Shown: positions 1-9,184, numbered from the stretch's first letter. The stretch is 64,000 nt of DNA from Ciceribacter lividus (GCF_003337715.1 NZ_QPIX01000001.1:238585-302584), one strand, 5' to 3'. Notes: a model not told the origin generated them from the letters alone. Numbers and translations are program-made.

Positions 1-1
1 C

Positions 2-181
2 AGCGGCAGCCAGTACGAGGTCTGGAAGCACACCCAGCTCATCATCGATGTGGTGCCGGGCAGGGGCGGGATGTTTTCGCTCGACAACGGCCGGGAGCGG
101 CGCTTTCTCACGCGCTCGCGGCTGTTCGGATCCGGCGAGGCCTCGTGCGGCATTCCTGCCCCGTCCCGTCCCAAGACATAA
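2..181 (+). CDS. C-terminal fragment of an unidentified protein
   Basis: The frame is open from the left edge and stops at TAA 179-181, so about 59 C-terminal residues are visible. The fragment holds QLIIDVVPGRGGMF and a basic stretch ERRFLTRSR, then a Pro/Ser-rich tail. I recognise no family. Its stop codon overlaps the A-run that forms the T-tract of the terminator serving the opposing chemotaxis receptor gene, so the two genes are convergent. The 5' part lies outside the window. That it is a real gene rests only on its open frame, its position and the tight fit to the terminator. Confidence 0.45.
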   Translation, partial: SGSQYEVWKHTQLIIDVVPGRGGMFSLDNGRERRFLTRSRLFGSGEASCGIPAPSRPKT

Positions 182-212
182 AAAGCCCGCGGGCACCGGA
201 GCGCCGCGGGCT
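180..212 (-). terminator. Intrinsic terminator of the chemotaxis receptor gene
   Basis: The arms AGCCCGCGG (184-192) and CCGCGGGCT (204-212) pair perfectly around an 11-nt loop. On the - strand the stem is followed by TTTTT (180-184). It lies 22 bp past the receptor stop codon. Confidence 0.8.
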
Positions 213-233
213 GCTGTCGTCATTGTCACCGGC

Positions 234-2513
234 TCAGGCCGCTTGACGTCTTACGGCTGCTGCGCCGCGGTCGATGGCGAAGCGGTTCACCTGGCCGGTG
301 AGGCCGTCTGCCTCGTGCGCCAGCGCGAAGGCGCTTGCCGTCGTTTCCTCGACCATGGCGGCATTCTGCTGCGTCACCTGGTCGAGCGCGTTGACGGAGG
401 CATTGATCTCGGAAAGCCGCATCGACTGCTCGCGCGAGGCGGTGGCGATCGCACCGATCTGGTCGTTGATCGCCGCGATGTTGGTCTCGATCTGATGCAG
501 GCTTTCGCCGGTCTTCAGCACCAGTGCGACGCCGCCTTCGACATCGGACGTCGAGGTGTTGATGAGCTGGCTGATGTCGCGGGCGGCACCGGACGACCTC
601 TGCGCCAGTTCGCGGACTTCCTGCGCGACGACGGCAAAGCCCTTGCCGGCGTCACCGGCCCGGGCCGCCTCGACGCCTGCATTGAGCGCAAGCAGGTTCG
701 TCTGGAAGGCGATCTGGTCGATGACGTCGATGATCTGGCGGATCTTCGAGGAGGAGCCTTCGATGCGCTCCATCGCGGTGATCGCCTCGCCCACGACCGA
801 GGACGAGGTCTTCGCACCGGCGAGGCTTTCGGCTGCGACCTGGACCGCCGTTTCGCAACGCTTCAGCGCATCGTTCACGGAGCCCGTCATGTCGCCGAGG
901 GCGGCGGCGGCCTCCTCGAGCGACGCCGCCTGCCGTTCGGTGCGATGTGCGAGGTCTTCCGATGCGGCCTTGAGGTCGGCAGAGCCGCTGCGGATGACGT
1001 CGGCGCTTTCGCTTATCGTGCGGATCGTCTGTTCGAGATGTTCGAGCGACTGGTTGAAGTCGAGGCGCAGGTGGTCCAGCGAGGGCACGAAGGGCGTGTC
1101 GATCCGGACGTTCAGCTTGCCGTCGGCAAGGTCCTGCAGTCCGCCGGCGAGTGCGGAGACGGCATATTCGAGTTCCTGTGCGCTGCGGGCCTTCTCTGCC
1201 TCGCGCTGGCGGCGCTCTTCCTCGATCTGCTCGCCGCGTTCGACCGCCTCCGTTTCCATCCGGTCCTTTTCCAGCGCGCTGGTCCGGAAGGATTCGAGCG
1301 CCCTGGCCATGACGCCGATTTCGTCGGGGCGACCGGCGGCACGGATTTCGATGTTCTTGTCACCCTGGTTCAGCCGGTTCATCAGCTTCGCGAGATCGGT
1401 CAGCGGGCGGGTGAGGCTCGACGAGACGAAGGTCCCGATGACGCCCATCACTGCGAGCACCGCGACGGTCGCGAGAAAGGCCCATTTGGCGAGGTCGTTG
1501 GCCGATGCCAGAACCTTGGCGTCCTCCTGGCCGATCGCGAGGAGATGTCTTTGCCCGAAGAGATCGAGGGGGCGATAGGCGTAGAACGAGGTGCCGTTCG
1601 CCGAACCGGCGAAGGTCGCGCCGCTGGCACCGGATTTCGCCGCCTCCACGAGTTCCGGCGCGACGACTGCATCCTTGCCACCGGTAATCGTGCCGCCGCG
1701 CAGGCTGCCGTCGTCGCTGAGGAGGAAGGCGTCGTCGATGGTGGCGCCGAGCCCGTCCGGCTTCATCATCTGCGACAGCTTGTCGGCTGAGACGCGGATG
1801 AAGACGGTGCCCTTGCGCTGCGTCTCGCCCCAGACGGAAATGGCGAGCGGTTGCGCGACGAAGGCCGAGGGCACGCCGGCTTCGTAAGGGTAGTCACCGA
1901 AGGGCGAGAAATGGACGTCGCGGTCGCCGCCGGCCTTCACACGCTCGGCAAGTTCCTTGAGGCGGGCATTGGCCGGATCGTCGAGCGTCGTCAGGAGTTC
2001 GCCACCCTTGGTTACGGTGTAGACGATCGTCCCGTTGACGTCGGCAACCAGAATGTCGCTGACATTGGTGTTCTTCCAGGTGCTCGACAGCGTGCCGTGA
2101 ATGGCCGCGTGGCGCACGCCGTAGAGCAGCTTCTGCTTGCTGCCGTCGATGGCGATCCGCTCTTCGACGGTCGAGCCGTCCGGCTGGAAGACCTTCTTGA
2201 TCGTCGGCGCCTCGACGGGAATGATGTTGACCATCATGTCGGTCGCTTCCCCGACCGCCGTATTCTGCGCGATTTCGGCCAGCGACTGGCCTACGCGGTC
2301 GAGATAGGAGGCGACTTCCTTCGACTGGGTGGCAGCCACCGACTCCAGCCGCAACTTGCTGGCGTCGATCAGGCCCGCCTTGCCGATCTGGTAGCTCAAC
2401 AGGCCGACCGCCATGCACGAGACCAATGTGGCTCCGACGACGAGGCCGGCGAATTTCGCCTTGACGGACGACAGAGGACGGATTCGGTCCGTCCCTATAT
2501 CGGTGCGCGACAT
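234..2513 (-). CDS. Methyl-accepting chemotaxis protein
   Basis: A transmembrane chemoreceptor that senses a periplasmic ligand and controls CheA through CheW. The 759-residue protein has TM1 at about 21-43, a large periplasmic sensor region at 50-340 (length and pattern fit a Cache-type domain, inferred), TM2 at 344-366, a HAMP linker after it, and a long charged helical segment at 410-450. The cytoplasmic signalling domain spans about 520-745. Its hairpin tip (IDQIAFQTNLLALNAGVEAA, about 598-617) is the highly conserved CheA/CheW contact site. The C-terminus shows no CheR/CheB-binding pentapeptide. The gene stands alone with its own terminator and no che genes nearby. The ligand cannot be predicted. 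Confidence 0.95.
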   Translation of the reverse strand: MSRTDIGTDRIRPLSSVKAKFAGLVVGATLVSCMAVGLLSYQIGKAGLIDASKLRLESVAATQSKEVASYLDRVGQSLAEIAQNTAVGEATDMMVNIIPVEAPTIKKVFQPDGSTVEERIAIDGSKQKLLYGVRHAAIHGTLSSTWKNTNVSDILVADVNGTIVYTVTKGGELLTTLDDPANARLKELAERVKAGGDRDVHFSPFGDYPYEAGVPSAFVAQPLAISVWGETQRKGTVFIRVSADKLSQMMKPDGLGATIDDAFLLSDDGSLRGGTITGGKDAVVAPELVEAAKSGASGATFAGSANGTSFYAYRPLDLFGQRHLLAIGQEDAKVLASANDLAKWAFLATVAVLAVMGVIGTFVSSSLTRPLTDLAKLMNRLNQGDKNIEIRAAGRPDEIGVMARALESFRTSALEKDRMETEAVERGEQIEEERRQREAEKARSAQELEYAVSALAGGLQDLADGKLNVRIDTPFVPSLDHLRLDFNQSLEHLEQTIRTISESADVIRSGSADLKAASEDLAHRTERQAASLEEAAAALGDMTGSVNDALKRCETAVQVAAESLAGAKTSSSVVGEAITAMERIEGSSSKIRQIIDVIDQIAFQTNLLALNAGVEAARAGDAGKGFAVVAQEVRELAQRSSGAARDISQLINTSTSDVEGGVALVLKTGESLHQIETNIAAINDQIGAIATASREQSMRLSEINASVNALDQVTQQNAAMVEETTASAFALAHEADGLTGQVNRFAIDRGAAAVRRQAA

Positions 2514-2653
2514 AAAATATTCTCCTCCCGCAACTAGATTGCGCGGAAGTGTCGCGGAAATTGCTTACGGCAATCTTAAGTAAACACTGTCGAATGTTCG
2601 GATGCCGCGACGATGCGGGCATCCGTCATTGTTTACGACAGGGGAGGCGAGCC

Positions 2654-3586
2654 TCAGTCGAAGAGGCTCGAAACCGAGGCTTCCGCGCTGGTGCGGTTGA
2701 TCGCTTCGCCGAGCAGGTTGGCGGTCGTCAGAACGCGGATGTTGTGGGCGGACTGGACGGCGGTCGTCGGCTGGATGGAGTCGGTGATCACCAGCTCGCG
2801 CAGCTTGGACGAGGCGACGCGGGTCACCGCACCGCCCGAGAGCACGCCGTGGGTGATATAGGCCGTCACGCTGGTCGCGCCGTTCTTCAGCAGCGCTTCC
2901 GCGGCGTTGCAGAGTGTGCCGCCCGAGTCGACGATATCGTCGATCAGGATGCAGTCCTTGCCGGTCACGTCGCCGATGACGTTCATGACTTCGGACTCAC
3001 CCGGACGGTCGCGGCGCTTGTCGACGATCGCGAGAAGACAGTCGAGGCGCTTGGCGAGCGAGCGGGCGCGAACCACGCCGCCGACGTCCGGCGAAACGAC
3101 CATGACGTTCTTGGTGTCGTAGCGTTCCTTCACGTCGCGCGCGAGAAGCGGCACGGCGTAGAGATTGTCGGTCGGGATATCGAAGAAGCCCTGGATCTGG
3201 CCGGCATGCAGGTCGAGGGTCAGCACGCGGTCGGCGCCGGCCTCGGTGATGAGATTGGCGACCAGCTTCGCGGAGATCGGGGTGCGCGGGCCCGGCTTGC
3301 GGTCCTGGCGGGCGTAGCCGAAATAGGGAAGCACGGCGGTGATGCGGCGGGCGGAGGAGCGGCGGAACGCGTCGATCATGATCAACAGTTCCATCAGGTG
3401 GTCGTTGGCCGGGAAGGAGGTGGACTGGACGACGAAAACGTCCTCGCCGCGCACGTTTTCCTGGATCTCTACGAAAATTTCCTGGTCCGCGAACCGTCGA
3501 ACGGTGGCTTTTCCAAGAGGAACATTGAGATAATTGCAGATCGCCTCGGCCAACTGCCGGTTCGAATTCCCCGCGAAAACCTTCAT
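2654..3586 (-). CDS. prs: Ribose-phosphate pyrophosphokinase (PRPP synthetase)
   Basis: Makes PRPP from ribose 5-phosphate and ATP for purine, pyrimidine, histidine, tryptophan and NAD synthesis; cytosolic. The 310-residue length is normal for a class I enzyme. Visible motifs are [12 protein letters not shown] near residue 30, the flexible catalytic loop [10 protein letters not shown] (88-97), [16 protein letters not shown] (123-138) and the PRPP-binding loop DDIVDSGGT (216-224). The gene is monocistronic on the - strand, with 140 bp separating it from the upstream end of the chemoreceptor gene. Nothing is odd about it. Confidence 0.97.
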   Translation of the reverse strand: MKVFAGNSNRQLAEAICNYLNVPLGKATVRRFADQEIFVEIQENVRGEDVFVVQSTSFPANDHLMELLIMIDAFRRSSARRITAVLPYFGYARQDRKPGPRTPISAKLVANLITEAGADRVLTLDLHAGQIQGFFDIPTDNLYAVPLLARDVKERYDTKNVMVVSPDVGGVVRARSLAKRLDCLLAIVDKRRDRPGESEVMNVIGDVTGKDCILIDDIVDSGGTLCNAAEALLKNGATSVTAYITHGVLSGGAVTRVASSKLRELVITDSIQPTTAVQSAHNIRVLTTANLLGEAINRTSAEASVSSLFD

Positions 3587-3698
3587 TTTGGCCCGCCTGT
3601 TGTCATGCTGGATGGGCGCTTTTTAGCGTCCTTGAACCTGAATGCAAGAGGCCTTGCGGTCGCGACCACGAAATTCGTGAAAAGTTTGTGACCAGTGG

Positions 3699-4427
3699 TC
3701 ATCCGCCGTGTCCGGCCAGCCAGCTCGTGTATTCGTTGATTGTCTTGGTCGCGATCTGCTGCATGAGGGAGGCGGGCACGCCGGCCCAGGCCTCGGTCGC
3801 CGAGGAAGGAACGACCTCCTGGCCCTGGATACGGTGCAGGCGGCTTCCGCTCTGGTTGAGAATATCCCAGACATAGATGATCGTGACTTTGCCGCCTTCG
3901 GAGAAGGCCGAGAAATAGCCCTTGAGGATGTGGTCGGCCGCCGGGTCGTTCGAGCCCTTGATCGCCAGTCCGTGCGCACGGGCCTCGGCCCCGAGCTGGC
4001 GTGAGAGCGGCGTTACCGCCTGGATCGGCGCGCCGATGATCGGCAGGAAGCGGATCGTACCCTTTGCGGGGGCGAGGGCGGCCGTCTGTGTCGGCGCCGG
4101 TGAAGACGCTTGAGCGGCCGGCTGCTGCTGGGTCGTCACGCCTCCGACCGGCGGGGGAGGCTGCATCGGCTGACTGCCGGCGGCGAGCGCCTGGGCCTGG
4201 GCTTCGAGCGTGTTCTGCGGCGGTGTCGCGTATTCCTGGCCGGCGAGCGACTGCTGCCCTGCGGAGACGCCGGCCATCTGGTCGGTGTCGGACTGCGTGA
4301 CGGGGGAGCTCGCGACCTGCGTTCCTCCGCCGACGTCGGCGCGCGGCGTCAGGGCATCGGTGGTATTGCAGCCGGACAGGGCGAGCGCCGGGATCAGCAC
4401 GTTCAATGCTATCGCGATCCACTTCAT
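3699..4427 (-). CDS. Predicted lipoprotein of unknown function
   Basis: The start at 4427 is chosen because it places a signal peptide (MKWIAIALNVLIPALALSGC) at the N-terminus with lipobox LALSGC; a frame opening upstream lacks such a feature. The mature 242-residue protein begins at Cys20, has a Gln/Pro/Ala-rich linker of about 100 residues, then a folded C-terminal part (from GTIRFLPIIGAPIQAVTPLS onwards). The C-terminal part is widespread as an uncharacterised domain in rhizobial lipoproteins as far as I recall, without a known role. It should be lipidated by the Lgt encoded 3.3 kb away and anchored in the envelope. No enzyme motif is seen. Confidence 0.8.
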   Translation of the reverse strand: MKWIAIALNVLIPALALSGCNTTDALTPRADVGGGTQVASSPVTQSDTDQMAGVSAGQQSLAGQEYATPPQNTLEAQAQALAAGSQPMQPPPPVGGVTTQQQPAAQASSPAPTQTAALAPAKGTIRFLPIIGAPIQAVTPLSRQLGAEARAHGLAIKGSNDPAADHILKGYFSAFSEGGKVTIIYVWDILNQSGSRLHRIQGQEVVPSSATEAWAGVPASLMQQIATKTINEYTSWLAGHGG

Positions 4428-4527
4428 CCTGCCATTTGCCCTTCCTGTTCGGTCAAGCTTTTCATCCACCCTTCTTATCGGGTCCGGGAGGGGTGCTGTC
4501 AATTCCCCGAAATTTCACGAGGCCGCG

Positions 4528-5679
4528 TCAGCGGACGAGAAGTTCGAGCGGATGCCGCGAGAGCGCACGCGGCGCTTCCTCCGTCGTCAGATAGGTGTGG
4601 CCGAGGGTCATTGCCGTTTCGCGCTCGGAATCCATGACGATCATGTGCACGAAAAGCGACATGTCGGGGAGGATCTCCTGCGGATTGCCGGCATGGAACA
4701 TCTGGTGCTCCATCCACGACGGCGAGAAACGTGCGCCGAGCGAATAGCCGCAGGCGTTCAGCCTGTGCCGGGTGAGGCCCCGCTCGTCCATGATGCGGGC
4801 GTGCGTGTCGAAGACGTCGCCGAAAGTGTTTCCCGGACGCAGCACCGCCTCGATCTCGCGGATCGTCGCCTCACAGGCCGCGTAGAGTTCGCGGTGGCGC
4901 GTGGTCGCCTCGCCGATGAGGATCGTCCGCATCATTGCCGCATGGTAATGGGCGTCGACGCCCGCCCATTCGAGCGTCAGCTGGTCCTTCTCGGAAAGCG
5001 TCCGGCGACCGGACTTGTAGCGGCAGAGAAGGGCGTCCGCCCCGGAACCGATGATGAATTCGTTCGCCGGATAATCGCCGCCGCCCGCCAGGATCGTTCC
5101 CTGCATCGCCGCGAGGATGTCCGCCTCGTTTCCACCTGCCCTGATGAGCGGCAAGGCGGCGTCGAGCGCGTCGTCGGCAAGGGCTGCCGCGCGCTCGATA
5201 TGGCCGATTTCGGCGGTGCTCTTCACCAGCCGGAGATTGCTGACGAGGTAAGAGGCATCGACGATCTGGCCGAAGGTCGTGAGCTGGTTGTCGAGAAGCC
5301 GCGCGACGCGGCCCGTCATGCCGTGGGTGTCATATTCGACGCCGATGCGGCATCCGAGCAGGTCCATGTCGCTCAGCAGGTTGCGCAGGTCCATGGCCGG
5401 ATCGGCATTCACGCGGTCCACCCAGACGACGATGTTCTCGATCGTCGAGGTGTGGCGCGCCTGGCGCAGGTCGGCGGAGCGGGTGAGCAGCGTCAGCGAG
5501 CCGTCCGCCCTCACCACGAGCGTCTGGAAAAAGCAGTAGCCGAAGGTGTCGTAGCCCGTCAGCCAGTACATGCTCTCCTGGGCGAAGAGCAGCAGTGCGT
5601 CGAGCTTTTCTTCGGCCATGCGCGCCGTCAGGCGGTCGAGCCGGGCAGCGTATTCGCTCGCGTCGAAGTGCAGCGCCAT
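4528..5679 (-). CDS. M24-family (creatinase/ectoine-hydrolase-like) protein
   Basis: A 383-residue pita-bread-fold protein with a creatinase-type N-terminal domain (1-150) and an M24 catalytic domain (150-383). The start at 5679 follows the pgeF stop by one base and has GGAGG upstream; a longer frame overlaps pgeF and is unlikely. The usual M24 metal ligands look replaced: the D-x-G...D-x-T-R-T region reads LEWAGVDAHYHAAMMRT (about 235-252), and the HGxGHGxG motif reads CGYSLGARFSPSWME (310-324). That pattern recalls creatinase, DoeA and related metal-independent M24 hydrolases rather than Xaa-Pro aminopeptidase. The substrate is unknown. It is the last gene of the lgt-methyltransferase-pgeF operon. 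Confidence 0.85.
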   Translation of the reverse strand: MALHFDASEYAARLDRLTARMAEEKLDALLLFAQESMYWLTGYDTFGYCFFQTLVVRADGSLTLLTRSADLRQARHTSTIENIVVWVDRVNADPAMDLRNLLSDMDLLGCRIGVEYDTHGMTGRVARLLDNQLTTFGQIVDASYLVSNLRLVKSTAEIGHIERAAALADDALDAALPLIRAGGNEADILAAMQGTILAGGGDYPANEFIIGSGADALLCRYKSGRRTLSEKDQLTLEWAGVDAHYHAAMMRTILIGEATTRHRELYAACEATIREIEAVLRPGNTFGDVFDTHARIMDERGLTRHRLNACGYSLGARFSPSWMEHQMFHAGNPQEILPDMSLFVHMIVMDSERETAMTLGHTYLTTEEAPRALSRHPLELLVR

Positions 5680-5680
5680 G

Positions 5681-6475
5681 TCAGTCCTCCGTGATTGCGA
5701 TTGCGGAAATCTGGCGGCCGTAGTCCGGTTCCCCCGCATGTGTGGTCCGACGATAGGAGAAGAAGGAACCGGGGTCGGCATAGGTGCAGAGGCCGAGGCT
5801 TTCGGCCTTGAGGCCGGCATCCGTGAGCCGTTTCAGCGTCAGGCCCTGCAGGTCGAACATTGCGTGCCCTTCCTTGGCGGAAGAAGAGAAGAAGGCCTCG
5901 TAGGACGGATCCTGTTCGAGGAAGCGGGCGACGAACTCGGGGCCGACCTCGTAATTCTGCGCACTGATCGAGGGGCCGAGGCAGGCGACGATGCTCTCGC
6001 GGGCGGCACCGAGCTGTTCCATGGCGGCGATCGTGTTTTCCAGAACGCCGGTGAGGGCGCCCTTCCAGCCGGCATGGGCCGCGCCGATGACGCCGTTTTC
6101 CGGGTCGGCGAAGAGGATCGGCCCGCAATCGGCGGTGAGGACGCCGAGGATGACGCCCGGCGCCGAAGTCACCATGGCATCGGCCTGCGGGCGCGAACCG
6201 TCGTAGCGGGCGTCGACGACCATCACGTCCGGCGAATGGACCTGGTGGACGGTCGCGAGCCGCTCCGCAGGCAGTCCGAACCAGCGGCTGACGCGGCTGC
6301 GGTTCTCGTGCACGCGCTCGGGCGCATCGTTGGAGCCGAGCCCGACGTTCAGGCCTTCATAGATGCCTTCCGACACGCCGCCCTTGCGGGTGAAGAAGCC
6401 GTGGCGAAAGCGATCCCTTCCGTTCCTCGCGAGGAGCGTACTTTCGATCGGCTCTGGAGACGCTTGATTCTGCAT
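5681..6475 (-). CDS. pgeF: Peptidoglycan editing factor PgeF (YfiH/laccase-domain)
   Basis: A cytosolic hydrolase of the multicopper-oxidase-like YfiH family. In E. coli it removes wrongly incorporated residues from peptidoglycan precursors, and homologues act on purine nucleosides. The 264 residues carry the family metal-site motifs: HQVHSPDV (77-84), LTADCGPI with Cys117, and AAHAGWKG with His134, followed by CLGPSISAQNYEVG. It lies third in a - strand operon, 123 bp after the methyltransferase gene and one base before the M24 gene. The family and core role are secure; the biochemical substrate here is inferred. Confidence 0.93.
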   Translation of the reverse strand: MQNQASPEPIESTLLARNGRDRFRHGFFTRKGGVSEGIYEGLNVGLGSNDAPERVHENRSRVSRWFGLPAERLATVHQVHSPDVMVVDARYDGSRPQADAMVTSAPGVILGVLTADCGPILFADPENGVIGAAHAGWKGALTGVLENTIAAMEQLGAARESIVACLGPSISAQNYEVGPEFVARFLEQDPSYEAFFSSSAKEGHAMFDLQGLTLKRLTDAGLKAESLGLCTYADPGSFFSYRRTTHAGEPDYGRQISAIAITED

Positions 6476-6598
6476 GGCTTTCCGGTGTCCGCGTTTGGTG
6501 AGAGTGATCTTCGTCCACCTGCCGGGTCTTGTGAAAGAGACGGCGCCTTCTGCCCCTGCCGGATTTGGCGGGATGGTGACCCAAGCCCGCCGCCTCTG

Positions 6599-7699
6599 TC
6601 AATCCGCAGGCTTGAAGGGGGGAAGCGGCACGGCGGGGCTCGAAAGCGCGAGAACCTTGAAGAGCTCGCCCATCCGCCCTTCACCGGCGCCGGCCAGCCG
6701 CTCGACCGCCTGCACGATCTCCGTCTGGGTCTTGGTATCTTTGCCGCGGCCGAGCGCGGATGCGCGTTCCTCGATCCCGAGGCCGACGAGGAAATCGCCC
6801 TGGTGCATGCAGCCGTTGACGTGCACGCCCGCGGCGCTCGCGGTGATCGCAAGCTGCTCGAAGTCGACATGGCTCGTCAGGTCGGCCATGCCCGGATGGG
6901 CGAGCGGCGGATCGAATTCATGAGCGAGCACCGCCTGCAGGGTGTCGCCGTAGGCCGTGGCCATATGGCCGTAATCGATGATCAAGGCCGTGCCTCCGGA
7001 GGTGCGCAGTCTGTCGCACATCGTTTCCAGAACCGCCTGGCGGGCGGGGGCGATCTCGAAAATGGTGCCGTCCGGCGGCAGGTTGCCGGCCGTCGGCAAC
7101 AGAGCGGGGTCTATGCCCGAGACGCCGACGGCAAAGGTCAGTTCGTCGTCGGCGTCGAGGCCGACCATGCGCTCGCGAAAGCCGGTGGGGGTCTTCACGA
7201 ACTGGCGGATCGGGATCGCGTCGAAGAGTTCGTTTGCCGCGACGAGGACGAAACCCGCGGGGACTTCGTCGAAGCTCTCGTGCCAGGCGATCCTGTCCTC
7301 ATGGCCGGCGAGTGTCTTCCTCTGCACCTCGCGAAGGCGTCCGCTGGTTTCGACCAGATGGACGGTCGCCGCCTCGTAGAGCGCGGGCGCGATGCGGGCG
7401 ATCACCCGCAGCATGTCCGACATCATCGTGCCGCGGCCGGGGCCGACCTCGACGAAGCGCACCGGCTGCGGCTCGCCGTGGCGGCGCCAGGCCAGCACCA
7501 TGAAGACGCCGAGCATCTCGCCGAAAAGCTGGCTGACCTCGGGTGCGGTCACGAAGTCGCCATCGCTGCCGAAGGGATTGCGGGTCTTGTAGTAACCGTG
7601 TTCCGGATCGGCGAGGCAGAGCGCGAAATAGTCGGTGACGCTGATCGGGCCGTTCGCACGGATAAGCGCCTTGATCTTGGTGGCAAGCGGTGTGGTCAC
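6599..7699 (-). CDS. Class I SAM-dependent methyltransferase, MidA/NDUFAF7 family
   Basis: A 366-residue protein of the COG1565 family. The mitochondrial homologue NDUFAF7/MidA dimethylates an arginine in the NDUFS2 subunit of complex I during assembly. The SAM-binding motif I is visible as EVGPGRGTMMSDML (about 84-97), preceded by the family N-terminal segment DYFALCLADPEHGYYKTRNP. The gene lies 19 bp after lgt in the same operon. A role in respiratory complex I assembly is inferred from the eukaryotic homologue and has not been shown for bacteria as far as I know. Confidence 0.9.
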   Translation of the reverse strand: MTTPLATKIKALIRANGPISVTDYFALCLADPEHGYYKTRNPFGSDGDFVTAPEVSQLFGEMLGVFMVLAWRRHGEPQPVRFVEVGPGRGTMMSDMLRVIARIAPALYEAATVHLVETSGRLREVQRKTLAGHEDRIAWHESFDEVPAGFVLVAANELFDAIPIRQFVKTPTGFRERMVGLDADDELTFAVGVSGIDPALLPTAGNLPPDGTIFEIAPARQAVLETMCDRLRTSGGTALIIDYGHMATAYGDTLQAVLAHEFDPPLAHPGMADLTSHVDFEQLAITASAAGVHVNGCMHQGDFLVGLGIEERASALGRGKDTKTQTEIVQAVERLAGAGEGRMGELFKVLALSSPAVPLPPFKPAD

Positions 7700-7718
7700 G
7701 TCAACGCCTCTCGTTTTG

Positions 7719-8558
7719 TCAACGGCCGCTCGCTCGGCGCGCGCGAAGGATTGCCCAGAGCCCGGCCACCAGCATGGGCAGGGACAGCACCATTCCCATG
7801 GTCAGCCAGTTGCCGGCAAGATAGCCGATCTGCACATCGGGCTCGCGGAAGAACTCGACCAGAATGCGGGCGAGGGCATAGAGCGCGACGAAGGCGCCGG
7901 TCACCGTTCCGGGCCTGCGCAGCGCCTTGAAGGCGCGTGCGAGGATTTGCAGGACGATGAACAGGAGGAGGCCTTCGAGGGCCGCCTCGTAGAGCTGGCT
8001 CGGATGGCGCGGCATCGGGCCGCCGGTCGGGAAAACCATCGCCCAGGGAACGTCGGTTATGCGGCCCCAGAGCTCGCCGTTGATGAAATTGGCGAGCCGC
8101 CCGAAGAAGATGCCGATCGGCGCGACGCTCGCAACGATGTCGAAGAGGCTCCAGAGCGGGATCGCGTGGCGGCGGGAAAACAGGATCATCGCCGTGGTCG
8201 CGCCGAGGAAGCCGCCGTGGAAGGACATGCCGCCGTTCCAGATCTGGATGGCGCGCACGGGTTCGGCGAGCACCGCTTCGAGATCGTAGAAGAGGATGTA
8301 GCCGATGCGGCCGCCGAGCACGATGCCGAGCGCGACCCAGACGAGGAAGTCGTCGAGGTGTGCGGCCGTGCAGGGGGGCGTACCGTTCGGCCAGAGCGCC
8401 GTGTTGGCGAGCATGCGGCGGGCGACGAACCAGCCGAGCATGATGCCGGCGACGTAGGCGAGGCCATACCAGCGGATTGCGATCGGCCCGATGGCGATGG
8501 CCACGGGATCGATTGCCGGGAAGCTGACGATGGAAAGCAGGGCGGCGGCTGACTGCAC
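7719..8558 (-). CDS. lgt: Prolipoprotein diacylglyceryl transferase
   Basis: Inner-membrane enzyme that moves diacylglycerol from phosphatidylglycerol to the lipobox cysteine of prolipoproteins. The 279 residues form about seven membrane segments. The family motifs are present: HGGFLGA (114-120), the Lgt signature GRLANFINGELWG (153-165) and RHPSQLYEA (184-192). It is the first gene of the operon lgt - MidA-like - pgeF - M24. The divergent neighbour is ubiK; the roughly 200-bp gap between them should hold both promoters. Confidence 0.97.
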   Translation of the reverse strand: MQSAAALLSIVSFPAIDPVAIAIGPIAIRWYGLAYVAGIMLGWFVARRMLANTALWPNGTPPCTAAHLDDFLVWVALGIVLGGRIGYILFYDLEAVLAEPVRAIQIWNGGMSFHGGFLGATTAMILFSRRHAIPLWSLFDIVASVAPIGIFFGRLANFINGELWGRITDVPWAMVFPTGGPMPRHPSQLYEAALEGLLLFIVLQILARAFKALRRPGTVTGAFVALYALARILVEFFREPDVQIGYLAGNWLTMGMVLSLPMLVAGLWAILRARRASGR

Positions 8559-8754
8559 GGTTGAACCTTCGTTATTGTCGGCGGAAAATGGCGTTCTGAA
8601 ATGGGACGGTCAAGATGGATTCTGGACGGCCGGCAAGCTGCCCGACCCTCCCGGCAAGATTATGGCTTGCATCGCTCCCGGCAAATGCCTACCTCAAACC
8701 CATGAACAAGGGCGCCGGCGGACGGCGTCGACTGCGAAAGAGGAGCCGATCCCG

Positions 8755-9015
8755 ATGTCCACTGGACCGAACCGCATTCTGGACGAATTCGCCAAGCTGA
8801 TGACCGATGCTGCCGGCGCCGCCCAGGGCGTTCGCAAGGAAATGGAGACCGCCTTCCATGCGCAGGCCGAGCGCTGGCTGAACAGCATGGATGTGGTGAA
8901 GCGCGAGGAATTCGAGGCCGTCCGGGAAATGGCGGTGAAGGCGCGCGAGGAAAACGACGCGCTGCTCGCCCGCATCGCGGCCCTCGAGGCACGGCTCGAC
9001 GCCAAGGACAAGTGA
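8755..9015 (+). CDS. ubiK: Ubiquinone biosynthesis accessory factor UbiK (BMFP family)
   Basis: An 86-residue protein of the UbiK/YqiC (BMFP) family, an accessory factor for the aerobic ubiquinone biosynthesis complex in Enterobacteria. The C-terminal half (about 50-86, EFEAVREMAVKAREENDALL onwards) is a strong heptad coiled coil; the N-terminal half is an amphipathic helix. The start at 8755 has AGGAG eight bases upstream; earlier in-frame ATG codons lack a credible site. It is divergent from lgt. A small GAGCCG/CGGCTC hairpin (9014-9027) sits at its stop codon. Confidence 0.85.
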   Translation: MSTGPNRILDEFAKLMTDAAGAAQGVRKEMETAFHAQAERWLNSMDVVKREEFEAVREMAVKAREENDALLARIAALEARLDAKDK

Positions 9016-9047
9016 GCCGTTCGGCTCCTTCACGACCGACGATCAAC

Positions 9048-9101
9048 ACCGCCGCCGAATCTCCGGAAGTCACCGAACTTCCAGCGGGATTCGGCGGCGG
9101 T
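9048..9101. repeat. Long inverted repeat (54-bp hairpin)
   Basis: The outer arms ACCGCCGCCGAATC (9048-9061) and GATTCGGCGGCGGT (9088-9101) are 14-bp perfect complements. Nested inside are GGAAGT (9065-9070) and ACTTCC (9077-9082). No T-tract follows on either strand. It may be a palindromic intergenic repeat of the RIME/BIME kind or a terminator without a U-tract after ubiK. Confidence 0.75.
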
Positions 9102-9184
9102 CGCATTTCGACGGGTGCTTTTGCGGAAAGAAACGCCGACGGCCGGATTCGCCTGTCGCTGCAAGCGAAAATAATCGTCCTCGT

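Noticed and set aside
48..1790. Long + strand open frame antisense to the chemotaxis receptor gene
   Set aside because: It mirrors the coding frame of the receptor on the other strand, is Arg/Gly/Asp-rich without any domain, and has no ribosome site. High GC makes such long shadow frames common.
5570..7930. A 786-residue + strand open frame over the pgeF and methyltransferase genes
   Set aside because: It crosses several confidently identified - strand genes and has no recognisable domain, only Arg/Ala/Gly-rich sequence.
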